Assembly: GCA_022484595.1 (NCBI GenBank)
Contig: JAKVLB010000007.1
Location: forward strand, 1-64,000
Source of the DNA: Mageeibacillus sp.
Lineage (GTDB): Bacteria > Bacillota > Clostridia > Saccharofermentanales > Saccharofermentanaceae
Reading direction: 5' to 3'
Length of the DNA: 64,000 nt
The notes below the pieces were generated by a model. That model had not been told where the DNA came from. It searched no databases and was given only the letters and a program-made list of their open reading frames with translations. Made by a program: the position numbers and the translations under genes. Numbering within the stretch: the first letter of the stretch is position 1; the number at the start of each line of letters is the position of its first letter. Positions 52,747-62,242 of the stretch are shown piece by piece.

Positions 52747-54375
52747 ATGACTGATAAACCGAGACTCACGAGCAAGATTTACTTATGGTGGAACGATAAC
52801 GGGCGTTTCAAAATCCAGACAATTATACTGTTCGCAATGTTTCTTATTACACATATTCTGTTCTTGTGGGCGCCTGTTTTCGCTGCCGATGAGGAGGACG
52901 TAACACTCGGAGGCAAGGCAATCGCCCGAGGATATCTGCTCTACAGGGACTTTACCTCGCAACATATGCCGGTGACTTATTACATAAGTGCGCTCTTTGA
53001 CTTTCTGGGCGCTCACTCCATCTATCAACAGCGCATAGCTTTCTATATTTTCTATTCGCTGATGTGGACATTTATATTTGTCAGATACCGTAAAGACTTT
53101 GATGCCAAGGCACTCGCACTGTTCCCGTTTCTGTTTATGTGTGTAACCTGTTCTTATGATATGGGAACGCAGATACTTTCCGAGCACGTTGCCGGCATCG
53201 GTTTTGTACTTATCTTCCTGGAATATCTCAGATTTAAGAGCTTTAAGGATATGACGCTCAGCAGCTGCATCATCTTAAGCGTCTCGATACTTCTGACGTT
53301 CGGCACAATCTTCGTTGCCGCGTACGCGCTGGCGGTAATTGTAATAGCTGTATTTATCAAGGAGATCATGTCGATTGTCAAAGACTTAAGGACTTCAGGC
53401 AGACCGGAAATGAAGAAGAGACTTGCCGGATTTGCAAAACTTGCCGGAATAATCATTCTGCCTTGGGCTATATATTTAGTCTACCTGTTGGCGACAGGTA
53501 CGCTATATGAATTCTATTTCTCAGCCTATGAGATGAATCGTACCATATATCCAAAGTATATGGGCGGAGGTCTTGGCACAAGCGCCCTCATGACACTCGG
53601 GTCGAGCTTCATATCCGGATTCATGTGGTTTACAGAATACTGCAACATTCTTACCGGAACCGACGCTGTCACGGTGACGCATGTTATCACAATTGTGCTG
53701 TTTCTCGGCGGACTTGTACATATCTTCAAGAAATACGGAGCTTACGATATGGTTATGACATTCGGCTTTGTGATCTATCTCGCGGGAGTGCGCGGAATGT
53801 TCAATTTCCACGGAACACACTGCGTTGAAGTAATGTGTCTTCTCGGCGCCATTTTCTTTATAGAAGTGGTATGCAAGAACTGCAGAAACGTTCGCGAAGC
53901 CGGTGCCATTACGCTTCTTATTACTGCAATCTGCGCAGTCTGGATGCTTAAGCCGATGTCTGCAATGGTGGGTTATCTGGGCGGTCTGTTCTCTCCTGAG
54001 CCGCATAACAGCACAGACATCCTTCTTAATGAACTGACCGACAAAGACGAGGCAATCTGGAACTGCTCATGTGAGAATGACCTGTTTATGAGAGCCGACC
54101 GCACCGCGATGTACAGCATAGCTTTTACACCGTGGGGCTACGAAGCTCACGAAGAAAGAATTATGGATATGTTCAAAGAGAACGGCGCGCCGAGAATCTG
54201 CGTCCTTGATACCGGATATAACACATGGGAGTATGAGGTTGACGATTATGCTGCCGATATGATTGATTATATTCATGAGAACTACACACTGATTCCGGCT
54301 GAAGGTTCTTGCGGCAGAATATACGTGAGGAATGATATGGTTGATACAATTCCTGAGAAGTATATGGAGAAATAG
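52747..54375 (+). CDS. GT-C / ArnT-like membrane glycosyltransferase
   Basis: 542 residues with about 11 membrane helices and a C-terminal outside domain of about 120 residues. The first outside loop has ADEEDVTLGGKAIARGYLLYRDFTSQHMPVTYYISALF, which fits the acidic metal-site and GxLLYxDF pattern of PMT/ArnT-type GT-C enzymes using polyprenyl-phosphate sugars. It starts after AAGGAGACATTGAACA-type spacing, 15 bases after the tandem GT2 gene. The donor is unknown; DPM-like GT2s of this locus could provide it. Confidence 0.82.
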   Translation: MTDKPRLTSKIYLWWNDNGRFKIQTIILFAMFLITHILFLWAPVFAADEEDVTLGGKAIARGYLLYRDFTSQHMPVTYYISALFDFLGAHSIYQQRIAFYIFYSLMWTFIFVRYRKDFDAKALALFPFLFMCVTCSYDMGTQILSEHVAGIGFVLIFLEYLRFKSFKDMTLSSCIILSVSILLTFGTIFVAAYALAVIVIAVFIKEIMSIVKDLRTSGRPEMKKRLAGFAKLAGIIILPWAIYLVYLLATGTLYEFYFSAYEMNRTIYPKYMGGGLGTSALMTLGSSFISGFMWFTEYCNILTGTDAVTVTHVITIVLFLGGLVHIFKKYGAYDMVMTFGFVIYLAGVRGMFNFHGTHCVEVMCLLGAIFFIEVVCKNCRNVREAGAITLLITAICAVWMLKPMSAMVGYLGGLFSPEPHNSTDILLNELTDKDEAIWNCSCENDLFMRADRTAMYSIAFTPWGYEAHEERIMDMFKENGAPRICVLDTGYNTWEYEVDDYAADMIDYIHENYTLIPAEGSCGRIYVRNDMVDTIPEKYMEK

Positions 54376-54448
54376 AAGGTACTTCAAGCAAGTATATCAT
54401 TACAGATTTGAATAGAATAAATGCATATTACAAAGGGACGGCACATTG

Positions 54449-57010
54449 ATGGAGAAATATAAGTGTAAAGCACATATAATCTCTACTCATATATTATGTT
54501 TTTTCCTTGTTACAGTATTACTAACGCTGACACTTACTTTATTCTGGACGATGAGAATCTGGAAAACAATAACATTCTCTGAGATTGCTTATTATCTGAC
54601 ATCCAATATAGAAGGAACAAACTCCGATGTAATTAACAGCTTTTTTATGCAAAACCTTTTGCCATCAGTAATCATTGCGGCTGTTTGGGCTATTTTAAGA
54701 ATAGTCTGGATAAGATATGGACACAATGCAAAGCTGTTTACTGCAGCAACATTTGTTTTAGTTTCCGTTTTATTTGTCTGTTCATTGATTATATTTACTA
54801 TAAAATACCGGGTAATCGATTACATCAAGAACTGTGGTGAGAATTCTGATTTCGTTGAACAGGTATATGTTGATCCTGAACAGACTATTATTACGTTCCC
54901 CGAGAAGAAACGTAACATTATTTATATCTTTCTCGAGTCCATGGAAATGACGTATGCCGATCAAAATGACGGCGGAGCATTTGAATCAAATTGTATTCCG
55001 GGACTGACGGCACTTGCTGAGTCAAATGAATGTTTTTCTGATTCAAATGAAAGTCTTAATGGTGCTTCTACGGTTTATGGATGTACATATACGATGGGAG
55101 GCATGGTGGCACAGACATCAGGGCTTCCGATATTCAGCGGCGTTGGAAATGCAATGGGAACAAAAACAGAGTTTTATCCCGGTGTAACTGCTATCGGCGA
55201 CATACTGGAAGATAATGGCTACAATCAAGAGCTTATGATTGGTTCACCGGCAGAATTTGGCGGAAGAAACCAATACTTCAAAGAACACGGTAATTACAAA
55301 ATATTCGATTATGATTATGCTATAGCAAACGGATATATACCTGAAGATTATTCTGTCTGGTGGGGTTATGAGGATGCGAAGTTATTCTGCTTTGCCAAAG
55401 AAGAAATTACTAATCTGGCATCGGAAGACGAGCCGTTTAATTTCACTATGCTTACTGCGGATACTCACTTTGAAGACGGCTATTGTTGTGAACTGTGCCA
55501 AGATGAGTTTGACAGCCAATATGCAAATGTTATGGCATGTTCAAGTCAACAGGTTTGTGAGTTTGTAACGTGGATTAAAGAACAGAGCTTCTATGAAGAT
55601 ACGACTGTTGTTATTTGTGGCGATCATTTAACCATGGACTCTGATTTCTGCGATGATGTTGACAGCGATTATCAGAGAAGAACTTATGTAAGTATTATTA
55701 ATTCTGCAGCCGACCTAGAAGATGATGACAACGCAAGACAGTATACAACGCTTGACATGTTTCCTACGACGCTTGCTGCTATGGGGTGTGATATAGATGG
55801 AAACAGACTTGCTCTTGGTGTTAATCTGTATTCATCGTCCCCAACTTTGCTTGAACAATATGGAATCAATTATCTGAATGAAGAGTTATCTAAAAGTTCT
55901 GAATTTGTAAACGAGAATATTGCAAGTATCGATTCTTTTGACACGGATATTATTGCAGCCGGTAATCTATTGAATCTTGTCATAAGTCCAAGTATTTATA
56001 ATTCTGATGGGAAGGTGGAATTATCGCTAAGCGGACTTGAGAACATTGAGTCCGCGATTCAATGTGTCTACGTGGAGATATATGACGAGAATGGAAACCT
56101 TGTGGACACTATGGAAATGGAAAGATACCCCGATCTCACATACAATGCCCTGATTGATTCTTATAAATACAGAGACAGCGAAGATTACATAATGAGATTC
56201 TTTGTTACCGATGAGAGTGATGAGAAACATTTTGTATATTCTTACACATGCAGATTGGGAAATGACTTTTGCTGCTGTCACTCGGATATAAACGCGTATT
56301 TGAGATTACTTCGGCAGACCAAAGACATTGTTATATTTGGAGCAGTAAAGGATGACGCCGCTGTCAGTCTGGGTACATCCACAATCAATTATATGCATTT
56401 ACTTGGTTTCAAGGCAAAATTTGCAGGTTCATATAGATCCGTATGGGTAGGAACTAATTGCAATCAGTACAGCGAACAGATTGGAACAGCAGAAGAGTGC
56501 GTCAGCTTCGGAGGTCATCTTGAGGACGGAACAAAATATTCACTCGTCAGCTCCGGGTATGATAGAGATAATTATTGTTCAATTGCAATTGATGGAGTTG
56601 AATATGCAGTGTGTGAGCGTGGAATTAACCTTGTAATATATGATACTCGTAAAGGCAGAGTAGTTGACAGCGTTGCTTTTGATACATATGGTTCATATAT
56701 GACTTGCGACGAGCAGCCAGGATATCTGATAAACTCCATTCATGGAGAGACTATCGATATTTGTCTGACTGACTTAAAGAGAAATATGAATGTCTCAAAC
56801 ATCAGCGAAGTTTACGCATATATTTGGGATAAGGACACTGAAGGATGTCCAACAAAGGTTTCATTATCTGTTGACAGTAACTTTAATTTTATGTATACAT
56901 GTAGTATTGTTGATATGGACAGACAGTCCATGTACATTTCTGTATATATAAGAGCCAATGGCGGTTGTGTAATTTGGAGAGAAATTCAGAGGGTGAATTA
57001 TGGTAATTAA
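54449..57010 (+). CDS. OpgB/LtaS-like phosphoglycerol transferase with C-terminal extension (copy 2)
   Basis: 853-residue paralogue of the protein at 35739, in AT-richer DNA. Membrane helices at the N-terminus, then IFLESMEMTYAD (about 160), TYTMGGMVAQTSGLP (about 220) and VICGDHLTMDSD (about 388) supply the expected metal and nucleophile residues. The C-terminal extension has DIVIFGAVKDDAAVSLG (about 625) and GVEYAVCERGINLVIYDTRKGRVVDSVAFDT (about 720), which read like the second and first halves of an ILEI/FAM3 domain in swapped order. The ATG after AAGGGACGG is preferred over the TTG one codon earlier. The end overlaps the next gene by 11 bases. Confidence 0.86.
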   Translation: MEKYKCKAHIISTHILCFFLVTVLLTLTLTLFWTMRIWKTITFSEIAYYLTSNIEGTNSDVINSFFMQNLLPSVIIAAVWAILRIVWIRYGHNAKLFTAATFVLVSVLFVCSLIIFTIKYRVIDYIKNCGENSDFVEQVYVDPEQTIITFPEKKRNIIYIFLESMEMTYADQNDGGAFESNCIPGLTALAESNECFSDSNESLNGASTVYGCTYTMGGMVAQTSGLPIFSGVGNAMGTKTEFYPGVTAIGDILEDNGYNQELMIGSPAEFGGRNQYFKEHGNYKIFDYDYAIANGYIPEDYSVWWGYEDAKLFCFAKEEITNLASEDEPFNFTMLTADTHFEDGYCCELCQDEFDSQYANVMACSSQQVCEFVTWIKEQSFYEDTTVVICGDHLTMDSDFCDDVDSDYQRRTYVSIINSAADLEDDDNARQYTTLDMFPTTLAAMGCDIDGNRLALGVNLYSSSPTLLEQYGINYLNEELSKSSEFVNENIASIDSFDTDIIAAGNLLNLVISPSIYNSDGKVELSLSGLENIESAIQCVYVEIYDENGNLVDTMEMERYPDLTYNALIDSYKYRDSEDYIMRFFVTDESDEKHFVYSYTCRLGNDFCCCHSDINAYLRLLRQTKDIVIFGAVKDDAAVSLGTSTINYMHLLGFKAKFAGSYRSVWVGTNCNQYSEQIGTAEECVSFGGHLEDGTKYSLVSSGYDRDNYCSIAIDGVEYAVCERGINLVIYDTRKGRVVDSVAFDTYGSYMTCDEQPGYLINSIHGETIDICLTDLKRNMNVSNISEVYAYIWDKDTEGCPTKVSLSVDSNFNFMYTCSIVDMDRQSMYISVYIRANGGCVIWREIQRVNYGN

Positions 57011-58955
57011 TAATAAGAGAGTGTCGGATAGAGTGAAGTTGGTGGCAACGAAGATAATTGATTACAGGTGGATTATTGCGTTGCTGATATTTTGCGTATG
57101 TGTTTGTCTTCACCTAAACGGTTCTTCAATGAGCACTATCAGCGTTTATCTGCCTACTGTAACTGATGCATATGTGGATGAGAGCTACAACATCGTCGGC
57201 GAAGCACGAGGCGTACGTTCTGACGAATACGCTGTTCATACTCCGACTTACTTCTCACAGGAATATAATAACTATGCAAAACACAGCGACAGGATGGGAG
57301 TCGGGAAGACCAATATGGTTCTTGATTACTATGCGCCGACACGGGATGTTACAACTATCGGTAAGCCATTCAACTGGGGATATCTGATGTTCGGAAATGA
57401 AATAGGATTGAGCTGGTACTGGTGCGGTCTTATGATAATGTTGTTCATGACGGCATTCGAGATGTTCTGGATACTTACAAAGAAAGATGCTGTTTTGTCG
57501 TTGGCGGGAATGCTGTTGATAGGATTCTCTCCTGCAATGCAATGGTGGATGATACCTCATATTACGATAGTATTTGTTTACGCTATGGCACTGTTTGATA
57601 TTGGTTATTACTTTTTCTTTGCAAAGAAGAAATGGATAAAATGGCTAGTGACAGGGCTTGCTGTAATTGCAATTATTGGTTTTGCATTATCGATATTCCC
57701 TTCTTGTCAGTTGCCATGCGCGCTTGTTGTCTGCGCTCTTCTTGCAGGGTGTTTTATGAGAGACAAGGATGAGTTTATATTTGACAGATATTTAGCAGTC
57801 CGTATTGCGGTTGTTGTGCTTGTTGTCGGTGCGGTTCTTGGAGAGTTCCTTATCAGCTCAAGGGAAGACCTCAAATTGTTGATGAACACCGCCTATCCCG
57901 GACAACGTGTCAGTACCGGCGGAGAAATAACACTATATGGTTTATTCACAAATCTATCATCGGTCTATTTGTCTTATAAAGATTCAAATGTAATTAACAA
58001 CTGTGAAGTTGCAGGATTTGTCCATTTCGCACCATTGTTCCTGTTGCTGTATCCGCGAATTAACCAGAGACTTAGACAGGACAGAGACGGACAGATTTTT
58101 GTCGGCAGATCTCTCTTTGCAGCTTTGATTATTGAGATAATATTCATGTGTGCCGGTTTTCCCGAGACTCTTTCCAAGCTAACTATGTTCAAGTTCTGCA
58201 ACCGTATGTCGATTTGTTACGGATGGACAGCTGCAATTTTCACACTATGGTGTGTTTATGTAATTGTCAACAAGAAAGATATATTCCGGAAATTGGAGAT
58301 GATAGCATATCCGATTCTTTACGGAGCTATATATTGCACTTTTATAGATGCAACGGTGCTGGAATATCTTCCAATGAAGTATCAATTGCTTGAGATAGGT
58401 TGCTTTGTATTAATATTGATTCTTGCAATGACGAATCATAAGAGGTGTTTTTCCTGTGCAATGAGCGTCGTAATGATACTTGCGGGTTTTGGCGTTAATC
58501 CTATCAACCGCGGAATATCACCGATAACAAACCGCCCAATTAGCCACTATGTATCTGATACCGTCAAATCAGATCCTGACTCAAAGTGGCTGACAGTCAA
58601 CACGTCGTTTGTTGTAAGCAACTTAATTATGGCTAATGGCGCTCGTGTTCTTGATGCCACAAATTTCTACCCCGATAATGCAAAGTGGGAAATCTTAGAC
58701 CCAGACAAGGAATATGAGGATTGTTATAACCGTTATGCCAATATGGTATTTTTCTTTACTGATGGAGAGGAATATATGGAGAATCCAACACCGGATTCAA
58801 TCAATGTGTATATCTCTCCTTTGGAATTGGAAAAGCTTGGAGTAAAATACCTTGTAAGCGGCGGAGACTCATCATCAATTCTTGATAAATATGGCATAAA
58901 GTATACAGTCGAGTTTGTGCAAGACAATTACTTCGTTTATAATATTCAGTATTGA
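57000..58955 (+). CDS. Large polytopic membrane protein, GT-C-like
   Basis: 651 residues, about 12 membrane helices, a first outside loop of about 80 residues (with EARGVRSDEYAVHTPTYFSQ) and a C-terminal outside domain of about 120 residues (SDTVKSDPDSKWLTVNTSF, YISPLELEKLGVKYLVSGG). The layout is close to YfhO-like and other GT-C transferases that add side groups to wall polymers with polyprenyl-phosphate sugars. Specific family not certain. It overlaps the phosphoglycerol transferase gene and precedes a DPM-like GT2, which could supply its donor. Confidence 0.75.
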   Translation: MVINNKRVSDRVKLVATKIIDYRWIIALLIFCVCVCLHLNGSSMSTISVYLPTVTDAYVDESYNIVGEARGVRSDEYAVHTPTYFSQEYNNYAKHSDRMGVGKTNMVLDYYAPTRDVTTIGKPFNWGYLMFGNEIGLSWYWCGLMIMLFMTAFEMFWILTKKDAVLSLAGMLLIGFSPAMQWWMIPHITIVFVYAMALFDIGYYFFFAKKKWIKWLVTGLAVIAIIGFALSIFPSCQLPCALVVCALLAGCFMRDKDEFIFDRYLAVRIAVVVLVVGAVLGEFLISSREDLKLLMNTAYPGQRVSTGGEITLYGLFTNLSSVYLSYKDSNVINNCEVAGFVHFAPLFLLLYPRINQRLRQDRDGQIFVGRSLFAALIIEIIFMCAGFPETLSKLTMFKFCNRMSICYGWTAAIFTLWCVYVIVNKKDIFRKLEMIAYPILYGAIYCTFIDATVLEYLPMKYQLLEIGCFVLILILAMTNHKRCFSCAMSVVMILAGFGVNPINRGISPITNRPISHYVSDTVKSDPDSKWLTVNTSFVVSNLIMANGARVLDATNFYPDNAKWEILDPDKEYEDCYNRYANMVFFFTDGEEYMENPTPDSINVYISPLELEKLGVKYLVSGGDSSSILDKYGIKYTVEFVQDNYFVYNIQY

Positions 58956-58990
58956 TGGTATGACTATATGATTATTGGGAGAGAAGCTTA

Positions 58991-59920
58991 ATGGACAAAA
59001 TAGCAGTTCTTATTCCTTGCTACAATGAGGGAAAGACAATCAGGAAGGTTGTATCTGATTTTAAATTACACCTGCCACCGGAGGCGGTAATTTACGTATA
59101 TAATAATAATTCTACTGATAATACTGTAGATGAGGCTTTGGCTGCCGGTGCGACAGTACGCAGTGAGTATATGCAGGGAAAAGGTAACGTTATCCGAAGA
59201 ATGTTCCGTGAGATAGATGCGGACTGTTACATCATGGTTGACGGAGACGATACTTACCCGGCGGAAGCTGCCTATGATATGGCGAAGCTTGTTCTTGAAA
59301 AGAAGGTAGATATGGTTGTCGGAGATCGTCTGTCGAGCACATACTTTACAGAGAACAAAAGACCTTTCCATAATTTTGGAAACAGTCTGGTAAGATTCGC
59401 AATCAACAGAATATTCAAATCGGATATCAAAGACATTATGACCGGATACAGAGCTTTCAGCTATGAATTTGTTAAGACATATCCCGTTCTATCCAAAGGC
59501 TTTGAGATTGAGACTGAGATGACAATTCATTCGGTTCATCGCAACATGTATGTTGATAACTATGTAATTGATTACCGTGACAGACCGGAAGGATCGGTGT
59601 CAAAACTCAACACGTATTCTGACGGAATGAAAGTTCTGCGAACGATAGTAAGACTTTACAGAAATTATAAACCACTGTCATTCTTCAGCGTTATATCCGT
59701 GATTATGGCGGCAGTAAGTGTCGGGTTTGTTATTCCTATTTTTGTAACGTTTGCAAATACCGGTGAAGTTCCAAGATTTCCTACACTTATCGTGTGCGGA
59801 TTTTTGATGATAACGTCGATAATTACTTTTATAGCGGGTCTGATTCTTGAGAGTCTTCTCCAGCAGGACAGAAGTGATTTTGAGTTCAAACTACAACAGG
59901 CAAGTTATATGAAGAAGTAG
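58991..59920 (+). CDS. GT2 polyprenyl-phosphate glycosyltransferase with two C-terminal helices
   Basis: 309 residues: VLIPCYNEGKTIRKVV, VYNNNSTDNT, GKGNVIRRMF, MVDGDDTYP (DxD), GDRLSS and the DIMTGYRAFSYEF segment, followed by two membrane helices (FFSVISVIMAAVSVGFVI and LIVCGFLMITSIITFIAGLI). This is the common bacterial form that makes polyprenyl-phosphate-linked hexose at the inner membrane face. It follows the GT-C-like gene by 35 bases and is last in that run before a new promoter. Confidence 0.88.
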   Translation: MDKIAVLIPCYNEGKTIRKVVSDFKLHLPPEAVIYVYNNNSTDNTVDEALAAGATVRSEYMQGKGNVIRRMFREIDADCYIMVDGDDTYPAEAAYDMAKLVLEKKVDMVVGDRLSSTYFTENKRPFHNFGNSLVRFAINRIFKSDIKDIMTGYRAFSYEFVKTYPVLSKGFEIETEMTIHSVHRNMYVDNYVIDYRDRPEGSVSKLNTYSDGMKVLRTIVRLYRNYKPLSFFSVISVIMAAVSVGFVIPIFVTFANTGEVPRFPTLIVCGFLMITSIITFIAGLILESLLQQDRSDFEFKLQQASYMKK

Positions 59921-60003
59921 CATGATGTGGTTGCAGTAAGCATTGAGATAAGTGAGAACTGTATTAATTCAGGTGTCTTAAATCTATAGTTTGTAAGAAA
60001 GAA

Positions 60004-60032
60004 TTGTTTATAATTGTAGGCTGTGCTAATAT
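60004..60032 (+). promoter_or_regulatory. Possible promoter before the WecE-type gene
   Basis: TTGTTT, 17-base spacer, TAATAT, 32 bases before the aminotransferase gene, in a 144-base gap. A second TATAAT-like sequence overlaps it. Confidence 0.45.
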
Positions 60033-60064
60033 AACCATGGCTATTACAGGTTGGTTTACATTAT

Positions 60065-61213
60065 ATGTCAGGGAAAATGCAGATGATTAATTTTAATATT
60101 CCGCCTTATACAGGTAAAGAAATAGAGTATATTCAGCAGGCTGTTGCCAACAGGAAAATCTGCGGAGACGGGGAGTTTACAAAGAAATGTAACAAGTGGC
60201 TTGAAGACCGTTTCTGCGCTACCAAGGTTCTTCTTACAACAAGCGGAACAACGGCGCTTGATATGGCTATGCTGTTGTGCGACATTAAGCCGGGTGATGA
60301 AGTTATACTTCCAAGCTATACATTTTCGAGCACAGCAACATCAGCAGTATTGGCAGGTGCCAAGCTGGTGTTTGTAGATGTCCGGCCTGATACGATGAAC
60401 ATTGATGAGAGTAAAATTGAGCAGGCAATTACTGACAGAACCAGAGTGATTGTAGCAGTTCATTACGCAGGCGTAGCATGTGAGATGGATACCATCATGG
60501 GCATCGCCCGTCAACATGGAATTATGGTTATTGAAGATGCTGCCCAAGCTGTTATGAGTACATACAAAGGGGTTGCTCTAGGGACGATTGGCGATTTTGG
60601 ATGCTATTCATTCCACGAGACCAAGAACTATTCTATGGGCGAAGGTGGAGCCATATGCATTAACAGGCCCGAGTATATTGAGAAGGCTGAGATATTAAGG
60701 GAAAAAGGAACCAACAGGTCAAAATTCTTCAGAGGTCAGGTAGATAAATATACTTGGGTAGATTTTGGAGATTCTTATCTGCCGTCAGAGTTGAATGCCG
60801 CATATCTCTATGCACAGCTTGAGGTGGCTGACAAGATAAACAGTGACAGAATGAGGACATGGAACACATATTGGAACGCATTTAAGAAGCTTGAAGACAG
60901 CGGAAAAATCAAGCTTCCGACAGTGCCTGAAGGTTGCGTACATAATGCTCACATGTTTTATTTTAAGTGTAACAGCTTACAAGAGCGTACATCACTTATA
61001 AGTTATATGAAGGAGAATGGAATAATGCTGGTTTTTCACTATGTTCCGCTTCATTCTGCTCCTGCAGGTATAAAATTTGGAAGATTCAGCGGGGATGATG
61101 AGTATACGACTTCTGAGAGTGAAAAGCTTGTTAGACTTCCAATGTATTATGGTATTACTGATGAAGATAAGCAGAAAGTTATTAGGAAAGTAATGGAGTT
61201 CTATGGAGAGTAA
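60065..61213 (+). CDS. wecE: dTDP-4-amino-4,6-dideoxygalactose transaminase (WecE/RffA type)
   Basis: 382-residue PLP-dependent sugar aminotransferase of the DegT/DnrJ/EryC1/StrS family. It reads closely like enterobacterial RffA along its length: CGDGEFTKKC, SGTTALDMAMLL, PSYTFSSTATSAVLAGAKLVFVDVRPDTMNID, HYAGVACEMDTIM, EDAAQAVMSTYKG, FHETKNYSMGEGGA (PLP lysine) and REKGTNRSKFFRGQVDKYTW. The expected product is dTDP-Fuc4N from dTDP-4-keto-6-deoxyglucose. RffA is usually followed by an acetyltransferase, and a GNAT gene is nearby. The end overlaps the decayed GT2 by 11 bases. Confidence 0.92.
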   Translation: MSGKMQMINFNIPPYTGKEIEYIQQAVANRKICGDGEFTKKCNKWLEDRFCATKVLLTTSGTTALDMAMLLCDIKPGDEVILPSYTFSSTATSAVLAGAKLVFVDVRPDTMNIDESKIEQAITDRTRVIVAVHYAGVACEMDTIMGIARQHGIMVIEDAAQAVMSTYKGVALGTIGDFGCYSFHETKNYSMGEGGAICINRPEYIEKAEILREKGTNRSKFFRGQVDKYTWVDFGDSYLPSELNAAYLYAQLEVADKINSDRMRTWNTYWNAFKKLEDSGKIKLPTVPEGCVHNAHMFYFKCNSLQERTSLISYMKENGIMLVFHYVPLHSAPAGIKFGRFSGDDEYTTSESEKLVRLPMYYGITDEDKQKVIRKVMEFYGE

Positions 61214-61698
61214 TTTAAAAAGATGTCTGTCATATGTTATTCCGTGTTATTGTTCAGCTAAAACTATATCTTCAGTAGTAGATGAAATAGATTTAACTAT
61301 GAGGAAAATGTCAAGCCATTTTGATTATGAGATTGTTTTAGTCAATGACGGTTCTCCTGATAATACGGATGTTATTATTTCAAATCTTGCTAGAGCAAAG
61401 AAATATATAACATCGGTGAATCTCGCGCGTAATTTTGGTCAGCATGCGGCATTAATGGCCGGGTTAAAGCAAACCAGGGGTGACATAATATAACCATTAT
61501 AATCGCAAGGAAGGAGAATCATGATACAGTATAGAGAGACTGCTTAGTTTATGGTTGAATGGTTATATGTCTTTCTATACAACGGCAATTACTCTGATAA
61601 TGATTGGTGAATATGTCGGGAGAGTTATTGAGTGTACAAATTTAACTCCACAGTATGTCGTAAGAGAAGTAATAAAAGGGAATGATAAAGATGAATAG
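61203..61698 (+). pseudogene. Decayed GtrB-like glycosyltransferase with internal deletions
   Basis: The first 96 codons match the N-terminus of a GtrB-like GT2 (SYVIPCYCSAKTI, VNDGSPDN, NLARNFGQHAALMAGL) and stop at GDII where the DDDGQ motif should follow. Downstream, in another frame, fragments of the C-terminus remain: RLLSLWLNGYMSF, then ITLIMIGEYVGRVIECTNLTPQYVVREVIKG and a stop. About 100 codons of the catalytic domain and most of the membrane helices are missing. The closest full homologue in the window is at 25589. It cannot encode an active enzyme. Confidence 0.88.
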
Positions 61699-62209
61699 CA
61701 TAATTGAGGGTAATCTTGTCAGTTTACGAGAGATGGATGAGGGTGATATTGATAACATTATCCGTTGGAGGAACAATCCAAGGGTGAGGTGCAATTTCAT
61801 ATATAGAGAAGATTTCACCCGTGAAAGCCAGTTGAAGTGGATTGAAGATTATGTGAGAACCGGCAAGGTATTGCAGATGATAATATGCAGCAATGAGCTT
61901 AATCGGCCGGTTGGCTGTGTGTATTTCAAAGATATAGACAAGGATAGTTTGCAGGCAGAATATGGCATTTTCATAGGTGATGATGCAGCCGTAGGAAAAG
62001 GTTACGGAACTGAAACTGCAAAACTTGCGTTTGCTATTGCAAAGGAGAGACTCGGAATAAAGAGAGTTATTTTGAGAGTGTTTATGAGTAACAGATATGC
62101 GATTAAAAGTTATATGGCGGCGGGGTTTACAGTTGTAAAGAATATGCCTGGTATTGTTTGTTCTGATGGAACTGCTCAGGATATGGTACTGATGAAGTGT
62201 ATTCTTTAA
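61691..62209 (+). CDS. GNAT N-acetyltransferase, RimJ/PseH-like
   Basis: 172 residues from the second ATG, 10 bases after AAAAGGG, so that it overlaps the stop of the decayed GT2 remnant. NLVSLREMDEGDIDNIIRWRNNP at the start, EYGIFIGDDAAVGKGYGTETAKLAF (acetyl-CoA loop GKGYGT) and VFMSNRYAIKSYMAAGF near the end are typical of RimJ/RimL and PseH-like enzymes. Next to a WecE-type transaminase, N-acetylation of the 4-amino sugar is the best guess. Confidence 0.85.
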   Translation: MNSIIEGNLVSLREMDEGDIDNIIRWRNNPRVRCNFIYREDFTRESQLKWIEDYVRTGKVLQMIICSNELNRPVGCVYFKDIDKDSLQAEYGIFIGDDAAVGKGYGTETAKLAFAIAKERLGIKRVILRVFMSNRYAIKSYMAAGFTVVKNMPGIVCSDGTAQDMVLMKCIL

Positions 62210-62242
62210 CGCATGAACAGCACAATTAGCAGGAGACAATTT

